Source: Steroidobacteraceae bacterium
Lineage (GTDB): Bacteria > Pseudomonadota > Gammaproteobacteria > Steroidobacterales > Steroidobacteraceae
Direction: 5' to 3'
Assembly (NCBI GenBank): GCA_027531255.1
Contig: JAPZRU010000012.1
Span: 1-64,000 of the forward strand
Length of the DNA stretch: 64,000 nt
Made by a program: the position numbers and the translations under genes. Within the stretch, counting starts at the first letter, position 1, and each line of letters starts with the position of its first letter. Under the pieces are notes generated by a model. It saw nothing but the letters and a program-made list of their open reading frames with translations, made no database searches and was not told the origin of the DNA. Below, in pieces: positions 9,837 to 18,200 of this stretch.

Positions 9837-10045
9837 GCATGCCGGGCGGTCGCGGTCCGCGATGGAGGGGATCCGGCCGGGCGCCGCGCCCCCCCTCCCC
9901 TGCCCGGCCGGCGCAGCCGCGTGCATCCGCCTTCGGCGCCGCGCCGGCCGAACCGTCCTGCGGGCTTTCCTGAGGGGCTCCGGTCGCTTTCCGGGTAAGC
10001 TATCGGGGCGACCCATCCCCGTCCCCGCAGGATCACGCCCCTTCC

Positions 10046-11227
10046 ATGGCCTCCCCGACGCCGTCCTCCGTCCCGTCCTCCGGGCACCCCCCGTCTGCCC
10101 GCGCCCCGATCAACTGGGTCGCGACGATCATGTTCGTCGTGACAGGGCTGGTCGCCGCCGTCGGCGTGCCGCTCTACGCCTGGTTCTTCGACTTCAGCCT
10201 CGCCGCATGGGTCTGGTTCCTGGTGTTCCTGTGGGCCTCGGGCATCTCGATCACCGCCGGCTACCACCGCCTGTGGTCGCACGGCGCCTACGAGGCGCAC
10301 TGGAGCGTGCGGCTGTTCTTCATGCTGTTCGGCGCAATGGCCGTCCAGAACAGCATCCTGATCTGGTGCGCCGGCCACCGCCCGCACCACCGGTTCGTCG
10401 ACGACGCGGAACGGGACCCGTACTCCGCCACGCGCGGGCTGTGGTTCTCGCACATGGGCTGGATGGTGCGCAACCACCCGAGCGGCGAGCCGGACTTCGG
10501 CTACGTGCGCGACCTCGAGCGCGACCCGATCGTAGCGTTCCAGCACCGGTTCTACGTCCCGATCGTGCTGGCGATGAACGTGGGACTCGTCGCGCTGGTC
10601 GGCTGGGCGTCGGGCGACCTGTGGGGCACGCTGCTGCTGGCGGGCTTCCTGCGCCTGGTCCTCAACCATCACTTCACGTTCTTCATCAACTCGCTGGCGC
10701 ACTACTGGGGCACGCAGCCCTACACGGACGAGAACACGGCGCGCGACAATCCGGTGCTCGCGTTCCTGACCTACGGCGAGGGCTACCACAACTTCCACCA
10801 CATCTTCACGCACGACTACCGGAACGGCATCAAGTGGTACGACTTCGATCCGACGAAGTGGCTGATCCGCGGCCTGGCGTCCGTCGGGCTCGCGCGCAAG
10901 CTCCGCGTCACGCCGCAGATCGCGATCGAACGCGCCAGGCTCGACATGCAGTTCAAGCGCGCACGCGCACGGCTCGAGAGCGGCGCGGTGACCCGGGGCC
11001 GGATCGAACTCGCGCAGGTTCGCGAACGCATCCAGAAGGAGTACGAGGCCTTCACCGCCACGCTGGCCGAATGGTCGGCGACCCGCGAGCAGTGGGCCTC
11101 CGCCGCCAAGGAGCGCGTCGCGAGGCGCCTCGAGGGCGTCGACCTGCAGGCGTACGCGCGCGAGATCGAGGCGCGGCTGCGCGCGCAGCGCAAGCGGGTG
11201 CAGGCGCTGACGCTGCAACTCGCCTGA
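10046..11227 (+). CDS. acyl-CoA/acyl-lipid delta-9-type fatty acid desaturase
   Basis: Membrane di-iron desaturase that introduces a double bond into saturated acyl chains and so adjusts membrane fluidity aerobically. The 393-residue product has hydrophobic segments near residues 22-48, 53-70, 85-110 and 175-215. The three histidine boxes are HRLWSH, HRPHHRF and EGYHNFHH. A C-terminal extension of about 110 charged, alpha-helical residues follows (ERARLDMQFKRARARLESG onward) and may form a coiled coil. Length and layout resemble Pseudomonas DesB-type enzymes. The upstream gap 9837-10045 contains only GC-rich sequence; no clear promoter or operator could be assigned. Confidence 0.92.
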   Translation: MASPTPSSVPSSGHPPSARAPINWVATIMFVVTGLVAAVGVPLYAWFFDFSLAAWVWFLVFLWASGISITAGYHRLWSHGAYEAHWSVRLFFMLFGAMAVQNSILIWCAGHRPHHRFVDDAERDPYSATRGLWFSHMGWMVRNHPSGEPDFGYVRDLERDPIVAFQHRFYVPIVLAMNVGLVALVGWASGDLWGTLLLAGFLRLVLNHHFTFFINSLAHYWGTQPYTDENTARDNPVLAFLTYGEGYHNFHHIFTHDYRNGIKWYDFDPTKWLIRGLASVGLARKLRVTPQIAIERARLDMQFKRARARLESGAVTRGRIELAQVRERIQKEYEAFTATLAEWSATREQWASAAKERVARRLEGVDLQAYAREIEARLRAQRKRVQALTLQLA

Positions 11228-11488
11228 AGCGACCCCGCCGCAGCGCCGCCGTGGAGTGACGCAAGTCGCGATTCACCGGCAGACCCGCGGCGCGCACCCG
11301 CCGCTGACTCGACCCGCCGCAGCCGCGCGCCGATGGCGCGGCGCCAGGGGGCGCGTGGACCGTCGCGACATGCTCGCCGCCCGACCGCTCACGGCATTGC
11401 ACCAGGCCACCATCCAACGCGTTCGCGACGAGCGCCGCCCGGGCGCCGCCTCGGGCCGCCCGCACGCGCATGTGCGCCCGGAGCCGGC
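11228..11488. other. intergenic region, nothing recognised
   Basis: About 260 bases between the desaturase and the degenerate GGDEF/EAL gene. Frames are open on both strands because of the GC content, but none shows a protein-like composition. I see no terminator with a T run and no convincing promoter. Confidence 0.5.
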
Positions 11489-13207
11489 GTGAACGGCGAC
11501 ACCCTGCTCCGCGCCGTGCCCGACGTGTTCGCGTTCGTACGCCGCGATGGCACGATCACGGACCTGCTCGGCGGTCGCGCCGTGCCCATCCTGCGGGCCC
11601 GCGAGGGCGTCGCCGGCACCCGCCTGCAGCAAGCGTTCGATCCGCAGGCCGGGCCCGCGATCGCCCGCCTGGTGCGGCGCGGCTTCGCCTCGCGGAAGGA
11701 CTGCGACGCGAGACTCACGGTCGGCGCCGACACGTACGACGTGCGCGTGAGCCCGCAGGGACCCGACCGGGCTCTCTGCATCATCCGCCGACGGCAGGCG
11801 TCGGCAAACGACGATGATGCGTGGGCCGCGGATGCCGCGGATGCCGCGGCCGCGGTCCGCGCGCGCCGTGGCTTCGCGCGCCGACTGGCGGACGCCGTCG
11901 CGGACGCGGCACTGCGCGAGACCCCGCTGGCCGTGTGCCTGATCTTCCTCGAGGGGCTGGCGGACGTGGGCCGCGCGATCGACTTCGCGATCGCGGACCG
12001 GGTCGGCACGGAGCTGCTGCGGCGACTGCCGCGCACCGAGAGGCTGCCGGGGCGCGCGTCGTGGACCGTCGGCCTGCTCGGCGAAAGCGTCCTGGGCGTG
12101 CTGGTCGAAGGCCGCACCGACCGCGATGCGCTGCTCGGCCTCGCCCGCGAGCTCTGCGCCTCGCTCGCCGGGCCGGTCGCGCTCTGCGATGCGGAGTTCT
12201 ACGTCACGCCGTCGGCCGGAGTGGCGATCCTGGGCGAGGACGCGACGCGCCCCGGGCAACTGCTCGACCACGCGAGGTCGGCGATGCTCGAGGCGCGTCG
12301 AGCGGGCCCCGGAGCCGTGCACTTCTACTCCGACACGCTGCCGATGCGGCCGCTCGCCCGGGTGGACTTCGGGCGCGAGCTGGGTCGTGCGATCGCGGAT
12401 GGCGGCATCTCGCTGCGCTGGACCGGTCGCTACGATCTCGAGTCCGGGCGTCTGCTCGCGCTGCAGGCCTACGTGCGCTGGCTGCACCCGCTGCGCGGCG
12501 AGGTAGCGCCGGCGGAGTTCATCGCGGTGGCGGATGCGACCGGCCAGGCGCTCGACCTGTCGCGCGCGGCGCTCGCGCAGTTCGGGGCGGAACTCCCGGT
12601 GTACGACGCTCTGCACGGCGGGCGCATCGACGTGTCCTTCGGCGCGTTGCGGCAGCACCTCGCATCCGGGCTCCTGGAACGCGACTGCGCGGATCTGCTC
12701 GCGCGGCACCCGGGCGCGCGCGGCCGCCTGGAACTGCGCATCGCGGAACGCACGCTGGCCGAGATGGCGCGCCCGGACCGCACGCTGGCCGCGCTTGCCG
12801 CTCTGCCGGCCGCAGTGGTCGTGGAGGAGATAGGCCGCAGCTTCAGCTCGCTGTCGCGGCTGGGGCACTGGCCGCTGCGGGGTCTGCAGATCGACCGGGC
12901 GACTGCCGTGGCCTCCGCGCGCGACGAGGGCGCGCGGCGCGGCTGTCGCGTCGTGGCGGCGATCGCGCGCGCGCTCGGCGCAGTGGCCGTTGCCCCGGGC
13001 GTCGACGACGGCGCGGCTCGCGAGCGCCTCGCGGCGCTCGGCTTCGCGCAGGGCCTCGGCGACGCGTTCCCGGCAGTGGCCGGCGGCACCCCGGGCGCTG
13101 GAGCGGCAGTCTCGGGCGACCGCGACGTCGGCGCAGCGCTGCCGGCAGCCGCTGCCCGGCAAGCGCCCGAATCCAGGCGCAGGAGGGGCCGCCGGACGCC
13201 GACTTGA
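11489..13207 (+). CDS. degenerate GGDEF/EAL-domain protein, probably non-catalytic
   Basis: A 572-residue cytoplasmic protein. Residues 1-100 look PAS-like (VPDVFAFVRRDGTITDLLGG). Residues 125-285 follow a GGDEF fold, but the signature site reads LLGESVLGVL, so it cannot be a cyclase. Residues 295-530 follow an EAL domain: the EALLRW position reads QAYVRW, the DDFGTGYSSL loop reads EEIGRSFSSL and the K-x-DRSF position reads QIDRAT. Only isolated features such as Glu420 and an AQG near 520 survive. It is therefore unlikely to make or cleave c-di-GMP and may bind it or a protein partner, as LapD, FimX and CsrD do. GTG 11489 is chosen for the GGAG five bases upstream. Confidence 0.82.
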   Translation: MNGDTLLRAVPDVFAFVRRDGTITDLLGGRAVPILRAREGVAGTRLQQAFDPQAGPAIARLVRRGFASRKDCDARLTVGADTYDVRVSPQGPDRALCIIRRRQASANDDDAWAADAADAAAAVRARRGFARRLADAVADAALRETPLAVCLIFLEGLADVGRAIDFAIADRVGTELLRRLPRTERLPGRASWTVGLLGESVLGVLVEGRTDRDALLGLARELCASLAGPVALCDAEFYVTPSAGVAILGEDATRPGQLLDHARSAMLEARRAGPGAVHFYSDTLPMRPLARVDFGRELGRAIADGGISLRWTGRYDLESGRLLALQAYVRWLHPLRGEVAPAEFIAVADATGQALDLSRAALAQFGAELPVYDALHGGRIDVSFGALRQHLASGLLERDCADLLARHPGARGRLELRIAERTLAEMARPDRTLAALAALPAAVVVEEIGRSFSSLSRLGHWPLRGLQIDRATAVASARDEGARRGCRVVAAIARALGAVAVAPGVDDGAARERLAALGFAQGLGDAFPAVAGGTPGAGAAVSGDRDVGAALPAAAARQAPESRRRRGRRTPT

Positions 13208-13324
13208 CGCCTCGATTATGTGCGCCGCGTCACGCTTTTCGGCCATGCGCCCGGTACCCGGCACGCGGCCCGGCGGATCCCGATCGCGTCCAATGGCGGG
13301 GTACATCTCCATCCGGGATTCGCC

Positions 13325-15088
13325 ATGCGCACCGTCCTCCACCGTCCGCTGATCGTGGCGACGCTCGCCGGCCTCGGGCTCCTGCTCTCGGCTCCCGGCG
13401 CGCGCCCCGGCGTCGAGGCCCCGCGCGGCGCCTCCGAGGCGACCTACATCGTGCAGGCCGCGAGCGCGACCGACGCGGCGCGCGTGGTTCGCGCGGCCGG
13501 CGGCCGCGTGCTGTCGTCGCTGCCGATCGTCGACGGCGTCGGCGCGCGACTCGCGGGTCCGGCGGCAAGCCGGCTGTCGCGGATGCCGGGCGTCAGGCTG
13601 CACGCCGACCGCAGGATCGACACCGCGAACCGCAAGTCGGACACGACTGCGCTCGTCTTCACCGACGGCTCCGGACTGCGCGCGACCAAGGCGTTCGTGC
13701 CGAACTACGCGGAACTCGTCAACGCGCCCGCGCTGCACGGCGCGGGCGTCACCGGCCGCGGCATCACGATCGCCTTCGTCGACACCGGCCTGTGGCGGGC
13801 TAAGCACGACGACCTCGCGAACCGCGTGCGCGCGGACGTCTCGTTCGTCGGCAGCGCGAACGGCGTGGCGGTGAACCCGAAGAAGAACGACTCGTCTTCC
13901 GGCGACCCGAGCGGCCACGGCACGCACGTCACCGCGATCGCCGCCAGCGGCGGAAGGAACAAGTCGGGCAGCTTCTACGGCGTCGCGCCGGCCGCGGACG
14001 TCGTCGTCGCGCGCGCTTTCGACGCGCGCGGCGCGGGCACCTACCTCGACGTCATCGAGGCGCTCGACTGGATAGTCGCCAACCGCGCGAGGCTGTCGAT
14101 CCGCGTCCTGAACCTGTCGTTCAGCGCCACGCCGCAGTCGCAGTACTGGGCCGATCCGATCAACCGCGCGGTGATGCGCGCCTGGGCGTCCGGCATCGTG
14201 GTCGTGACCTCGGCAGGCAACCGCGGTCCCGCGGCGATGACGGTCGGCGTGCCGGGCAACGTGCCCTACGTGATCACGGTCGGCGCGCTCACGGACAACT
14301 ACACGCCGTACGACGGCACCGACGACCGCCTGGCGTCGTTCTCCTCGACCGGCCCGACGCACGCCGGCTTCGTGAAGCCGGAGGTCATCGCTCCGGGCGG
14401 CCACATGGTCGCGTCGATGCCGGCGGACGGCTACCTGCCGCTGCTGAAGCCCGGCTCGATGGACAGGAACGAACTTCTGTTCACGATGTCCGGCACGTCG
14501 CAGGCCGCCGCGGTGGTGTCGGGCGTGGTCGCGCTGATGCTGCAGGCGAACGGCAGCCTCACGCCCGACGACGTGAAGTGCCGGCTGATGGCCGCCGCGC
14601 GGCCGGCGGTGACGAATTCCCGCAGGCTCGCGTACAGCGTGTTCCAGCAGGGTGCCGGGCTGGTGAGCGCCGTGGACGCGGTGTCCAGCGGCGCGAGCGG
14701 TTGCGCGAACCGCGGCCTCGACGTCGCCGCGGACCTGGCCGGCACGCGGCACTTCGGCGGGCCCGCGAACCGCGACGCGAACGGCAACTACTACGTGATG
14801 GACATGAACGGCAACGTGTGGGGACAGCCGGCGGGCGGCGACGGCTACACGTGGTCCCAGGGCTACACCTGGTCGCAGGGCTACACCTGGTCCCAGGGCT
14901 ACACCTGGTCGCAGGGCTACACCTGGTCGCAGGGCTACACCTGGTCCCAGGGCTACACCTGGTCGCAGGGCTACACCTGGTCCCAGGGCTACACCTGGAG
15001 CCAGTCGCTGCCCTGGGCGCTCGGCGGCTCGTTCGCCGGCAGCCACGGGTCGAGCGCCTCGCTCAACCCCTGGGTGGAGAACGAGTGA
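13325..15088 (+). CDS. secreted S8 (subtilisin-family) serine protease with C-terminal GYTWSQ repeats
   Basis: A 587-residue exported protease. A signal peptide covers about residues 1-24, a short propeptide/I9-like region about 25-120, and the subtilase domain about 125-455. The catalytic triad is complete: Asp153 in IAFVDTG, His198 in GHGTHVTAIA and Ser392 in MSGTSQAAA, with oxyanion Asn299 in TSAGNRG. After the catalytic domain comes a Cys460-containing linker, then NYYVMDMNGNVWGQPAGGD, then nine perfect GYTWSQ hexapeptides (residues 507-560), then a 27-residue Gly/Ser-rich tail. The repeat array has no function known to me; surface anchoring, assembly or ligand binding are guesses. It lies between the degenerate GGDEF/EAL gene and the kinase pair on the same strand. 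Confidence 0.93.
   Translation: MRTVLHRPLIVATLAGLGLLLSAPGARPGVEAPRGASEATYIVQAASATDAARVVRAAGGRVLSSLPIVDGVGARLAGPAASRLSRMPGVRLHADRRIDTANRKSDTTALVFTDGSGLRATKAFVPNYAELVNAPALHGAGVTGRGITIAFVDTGLWRAKHDDLANRVRADVSFVGSANGVAVNPKKNDSSSGDPSGHGTHVTAIAASGGRNKSGSFYGVAPAADVVVARAFDARGAGTYLDVIEALDWIVANRARLSIRVLNLSFSATPQSQYWADPINRAVMRAWASGIVVVTSAGNRGPAAMTVGVPGNVPYVITVGALTDNYTPYDGTDDRLASFSSTGPTHAGFVKPEVIAPGGHMVASMPADGYLPLLKPGSMDRNELLFTMSGTSQAAAVVSGVVALMLQANGSLTPDDVKCRLMAAARPAVTNSRRLAYSVFQQGAGLVSAVDAVSSGASGCANRGLDVAADLAGTRHFGGPANRDANGNYYVMDMNGNVWGQPAGGDGYTWSQGYTWSQGYTWSQGYTWSQGYTWSQGYTWSQGYTWSQGYTWSQGYTWSQSLPWALGGSFAGSHGSSASLNPWVENE
14843..15004 (+). repeat. 18-bp in-frame tandem array, nine units (GYTWSQ)
   Basis: Nine head-to-tail 18-base units within the subtilase gene, each encoding Gly-Tyr-Thr-Trp-Ser-Gln. 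Units differ only at silent sites: the first uses ACG for Thr, the last uses AGC for Ser, and the Ser codon otherwise alternates TCC and TCG in a pattern suggesting duplication of 36-base double units. Near-identity at DNA level implies recent expansion or homogenisation by slippage or recombination. Copy-number change would keep the frame. Confidence 0.97.
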
Positions 15089-15131
15089 CGCTCGGATCCG
15101 CTGCGGCGGCCGCGCGCCGCCGCCGCGGATT
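15089..15131 (+). terminator. possible hairpin after the subtilase gene
   Basis: About 5-40 bases after the subtilase stop lies a long imperfect inverted repeat, with GGATCCGCTGCGGCGGC facing GCCGCCGCCGCGGATTCC around a short CGCGC loop. It could act as a terminator or 3' stabiliser, but no T run follows, so intrinsic termination is not demonstrated. Confidence 0.3.
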
Positions 15132-15236
15132 CCGCGACGCAGATCACGCTTCGTCGGCCGCGGCCTGCCGATAAGCGGTGGAGGAGACCGCGTCGGACGA
15201 CACGGCCGCCACGTGCCACGGTCGCCGGATTCCGAG

Positions 15237-18200
15237 ATGCCGCCCCCCTGCCTGCGCCGATTGTCGCTCGCCGCGCTGCTGCTGGTCGCCGCCGCACAGG
15301 CCGCCGCCGCGCCGCCGCTGATGTTCCAGCACCTCGGATCGCGCGAGGGGCTGCCGCAGAACACGGTCAACGCGACGCTGCAGGACTCCCAGGGCTTCTT
15401 GTGGATCGCGACCGAGGACGGCCTCGTCCGCTTCGACGGCTACGAGGTTCACCAGTACCGCGCGGAGCCCGGCGTCCCGGACTCCCTGCCGGGCAACTAT
15501 GTCTGGGCGCTGGCCGAGGATCCGGGCGGCGACCTGTGGATCGCGACCAAGGATGCCGGCCTGGCGCGCTGGCACCGCCGCACGGACCGGTTCACTCACT
15601 ATCGACACGAACCCGGTGACCCGGCCGGGCTGCCGGGCGACACCGTCCGGCGCCTGCTCGTCGACGACCGCGGCCGGCTCTGGATCGGCACGACCGGCGC
15701 CGGGCTCGCGCTGCTCGACCCGTCGACGGGGAGGTTCAGGAACTGGCGGCACGACCCGGCGGACGCGCGCTCGCTGTCGAGCGACGTGGTCACGGCGCTG
15801 TGGCGCGACGACGACGGCAACCTGTGGATCGGGACCGCCGACGGGCTCAATCGCTGGCTGCCGGCGGACGACGCGTTCGAGCGCTTCGTGCACGACGCGG
15901 CGGACCCGCGATCGCTGCCGAGCAACCGCGTCGCGTTCGTCGGTGGGGATGCCGCGGGTCGCCTCTGGGTCGGCACGACCGATGCCGGACTCGGCGTGCT
16001 GGAGCGCGGCCGCCCTGGCTTTCGGAACTACCGCGCCCGCCCCGGCGTCCCGGGCGCACTGCCGCACGACGAGATCCGCGCGGTGCTGCAGGACTCCGCC
16101 GGACGGCTGTGGATCGGCACGGCGCGCGGGCTCGCGCTCCACGACCCGGTCAGCGACCGGTTCGAGGTGTACGCGAACGATCCCCGCGACCCTTCGAGCC
16201 TGCGCGACGGCTACGTGATGTCGCTGCACGAGGACCGGCGCGGTCTGCTGTGGGTCGGCACGCGCGCGGGCGGAGTCAGCCGGTGGGAGCCGCGGACCTG
16301 GCTGTTCGGTCACGAGCGGGCGGCCTGGGCCGACGGGGCGTATGCGATGTCGTTCGCGGAGGATTCCGCGGGACGACTGTGGGTCGGCACGCTGGGCGCG
16401 GGGCTGGCGCGTCACGATGCCGCCAGCGCCACCTGGACCCCGTTCGAGCGCGTCCGCACGCGCGGCGCGACGCTCGCCGACCGTCGGATCATGGCGCTGC
16501 TCAAGGACAGGCGCGACAACCTGTGGATCGGCACGATGACGGGCGGCCTCGCGCGGCTGGAGCCCGACGGCAACGTCACCGCCTGGGACACCGTGCCGGC
16601 CCCGGGCACCGCGCCGCCCGCCCGCGGGGTGATGTCGCTGCTGGAGGACTCCCGCGGTCGGATCTGGGTCGGAACCTTCGGTGCCGGCGTGGCGATCCAC
16701 GACCCGTCGAGTGGCGCCTGGCGGCATGCACCGCACGAGTCCGGGGCATCCGCTCCGTCGGGCGGCACGCGTGCGACCGCGCTGCTCGAGGACCCGCTCG
16801 GCAACGTCTGGATCGGCACGGACGGCGACGGCCTCGCGCTCGTGCGCCCCGACGGCACGCTGCTCGCGTCGTTCCGCAGGGACCGCGACGACCCGCAGAG
16901 CATCGCCTCCAACACCGTCTACTCGCTCGCGCTCGACGCGCAGGGCCGCGTCTGGGCGGCGACCGAGGGCGGCGGACTGAACCTCGTGATCGGCTCCTCG
17001 GGGGATCCGGCCGCCATCCGCTTCCGCGCCTACGCCAAGCGGGAGGGCCTGACGAGCAGCAGCATCTACGGCATCCGCACCGACCTCGAAGGCGCCCTCT
17101 GGCTGAGCGGCAACGCGGGCCTCATGCGCTTCTACCCGGAGACCGCGGAGGTGCGCGCGTTCCACCGCGAGCACGGCCTGCAGCACGAGGAGTTCAACTT
17201 CGGCTCGCACTTCCGCACGCGCGACGGGCGGATGGTGTTCGGCGGGCCGAACGGCTTCAACGTGTTCGATCCGGCTGCGCTGCGCGAGCGACCGCCGCCC
17301 CCGCGCGTGGTGCTGACGGGCGTCGAGGTCATGAACCGCCCGGCGGCGGTCGACGCCCCCTATCCGATGCTGGATCGACTGCATCTCGGCCATCGCGACG
17401 CGGTGGTCTCCTTCGAGTTCGCAGGGCTCGATTTCGCGGCGCCCGAGAAGATCCGGTACGGCTACCGCCTCGTCGGCTTCGACGAAGACTGGGTCGAACT
17501 GCGCCGCCGCCGCACCGTGAGCTACACGAACCTCGAGGCCGGCGACTACGCGTTCGAGGTGCGCGCGGCCGGCCCGGACGGGTCCTGGGGCCCGGCCACG
17601 CTGCGGCTGCCGGTCACGGTCGATCCGGCCCCCTGGCGCAGCGGCTGGGCGTGGGTCGCCTATACGGCGGCCGTCCTGCTGCTGCTCTGGTCGTGGCATG
17701 CGCGCCAGCAGCGGCGCGTCGCGCGTGCGACCGCGGCCGCGCGGAGTCTCGAGCTCGAGGTGGCGCTGCGAACGCGCGACCTCGCCGAACGCAACGAGGA
17801 CCTGGCGCGCGCCAGCCGCGCGAAGACAGACTTCCTCGCCCGCATGAGCCACGAGATCCGTACGCCGATGAGCGGCGTGCTCGGCACCGCAGAACTGCTG
17901 CTTCAGACCGCGCTCGACGCGCGCCAGCGGCAGCTCGCGACCACGATCCGGGCGTCCGGGCGTGCCCTGCTCGACATCCTGAACGACATCCTCGACCTCG
18001 CGCGCGTCGAATCGGGGCGGATGCGCCTCGAGCAGACGCCGTTCGACCTCGCCGCCGTGCTGGCCGACGTCGTCGACCTGCTCGCACCGCAGGCGCACGC
18101 GAAAGGCCTCGAGCTCGTCGCGTGCGCGGCGCCGGAGCTGCGGCACCACGTGGTCGGCGATCCACTGCGCGTGCGGCAGCTCGTGACGAACCTCCTCGGC

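Noticed and set aside
9985-10010. A third copy of the mreB/dac AT-rich motif (TTTCCGGGTAAGC) upstream of the desaturase
   Set aside because: It needs a 2-base insertion and lacks the left half of the motif; too weak to count.
8904-10016. Long minus-strand frame opposite the cyclophilin and mtgA genes
   Set aside because: It is antisense to two well-supported genes and shows no domain.
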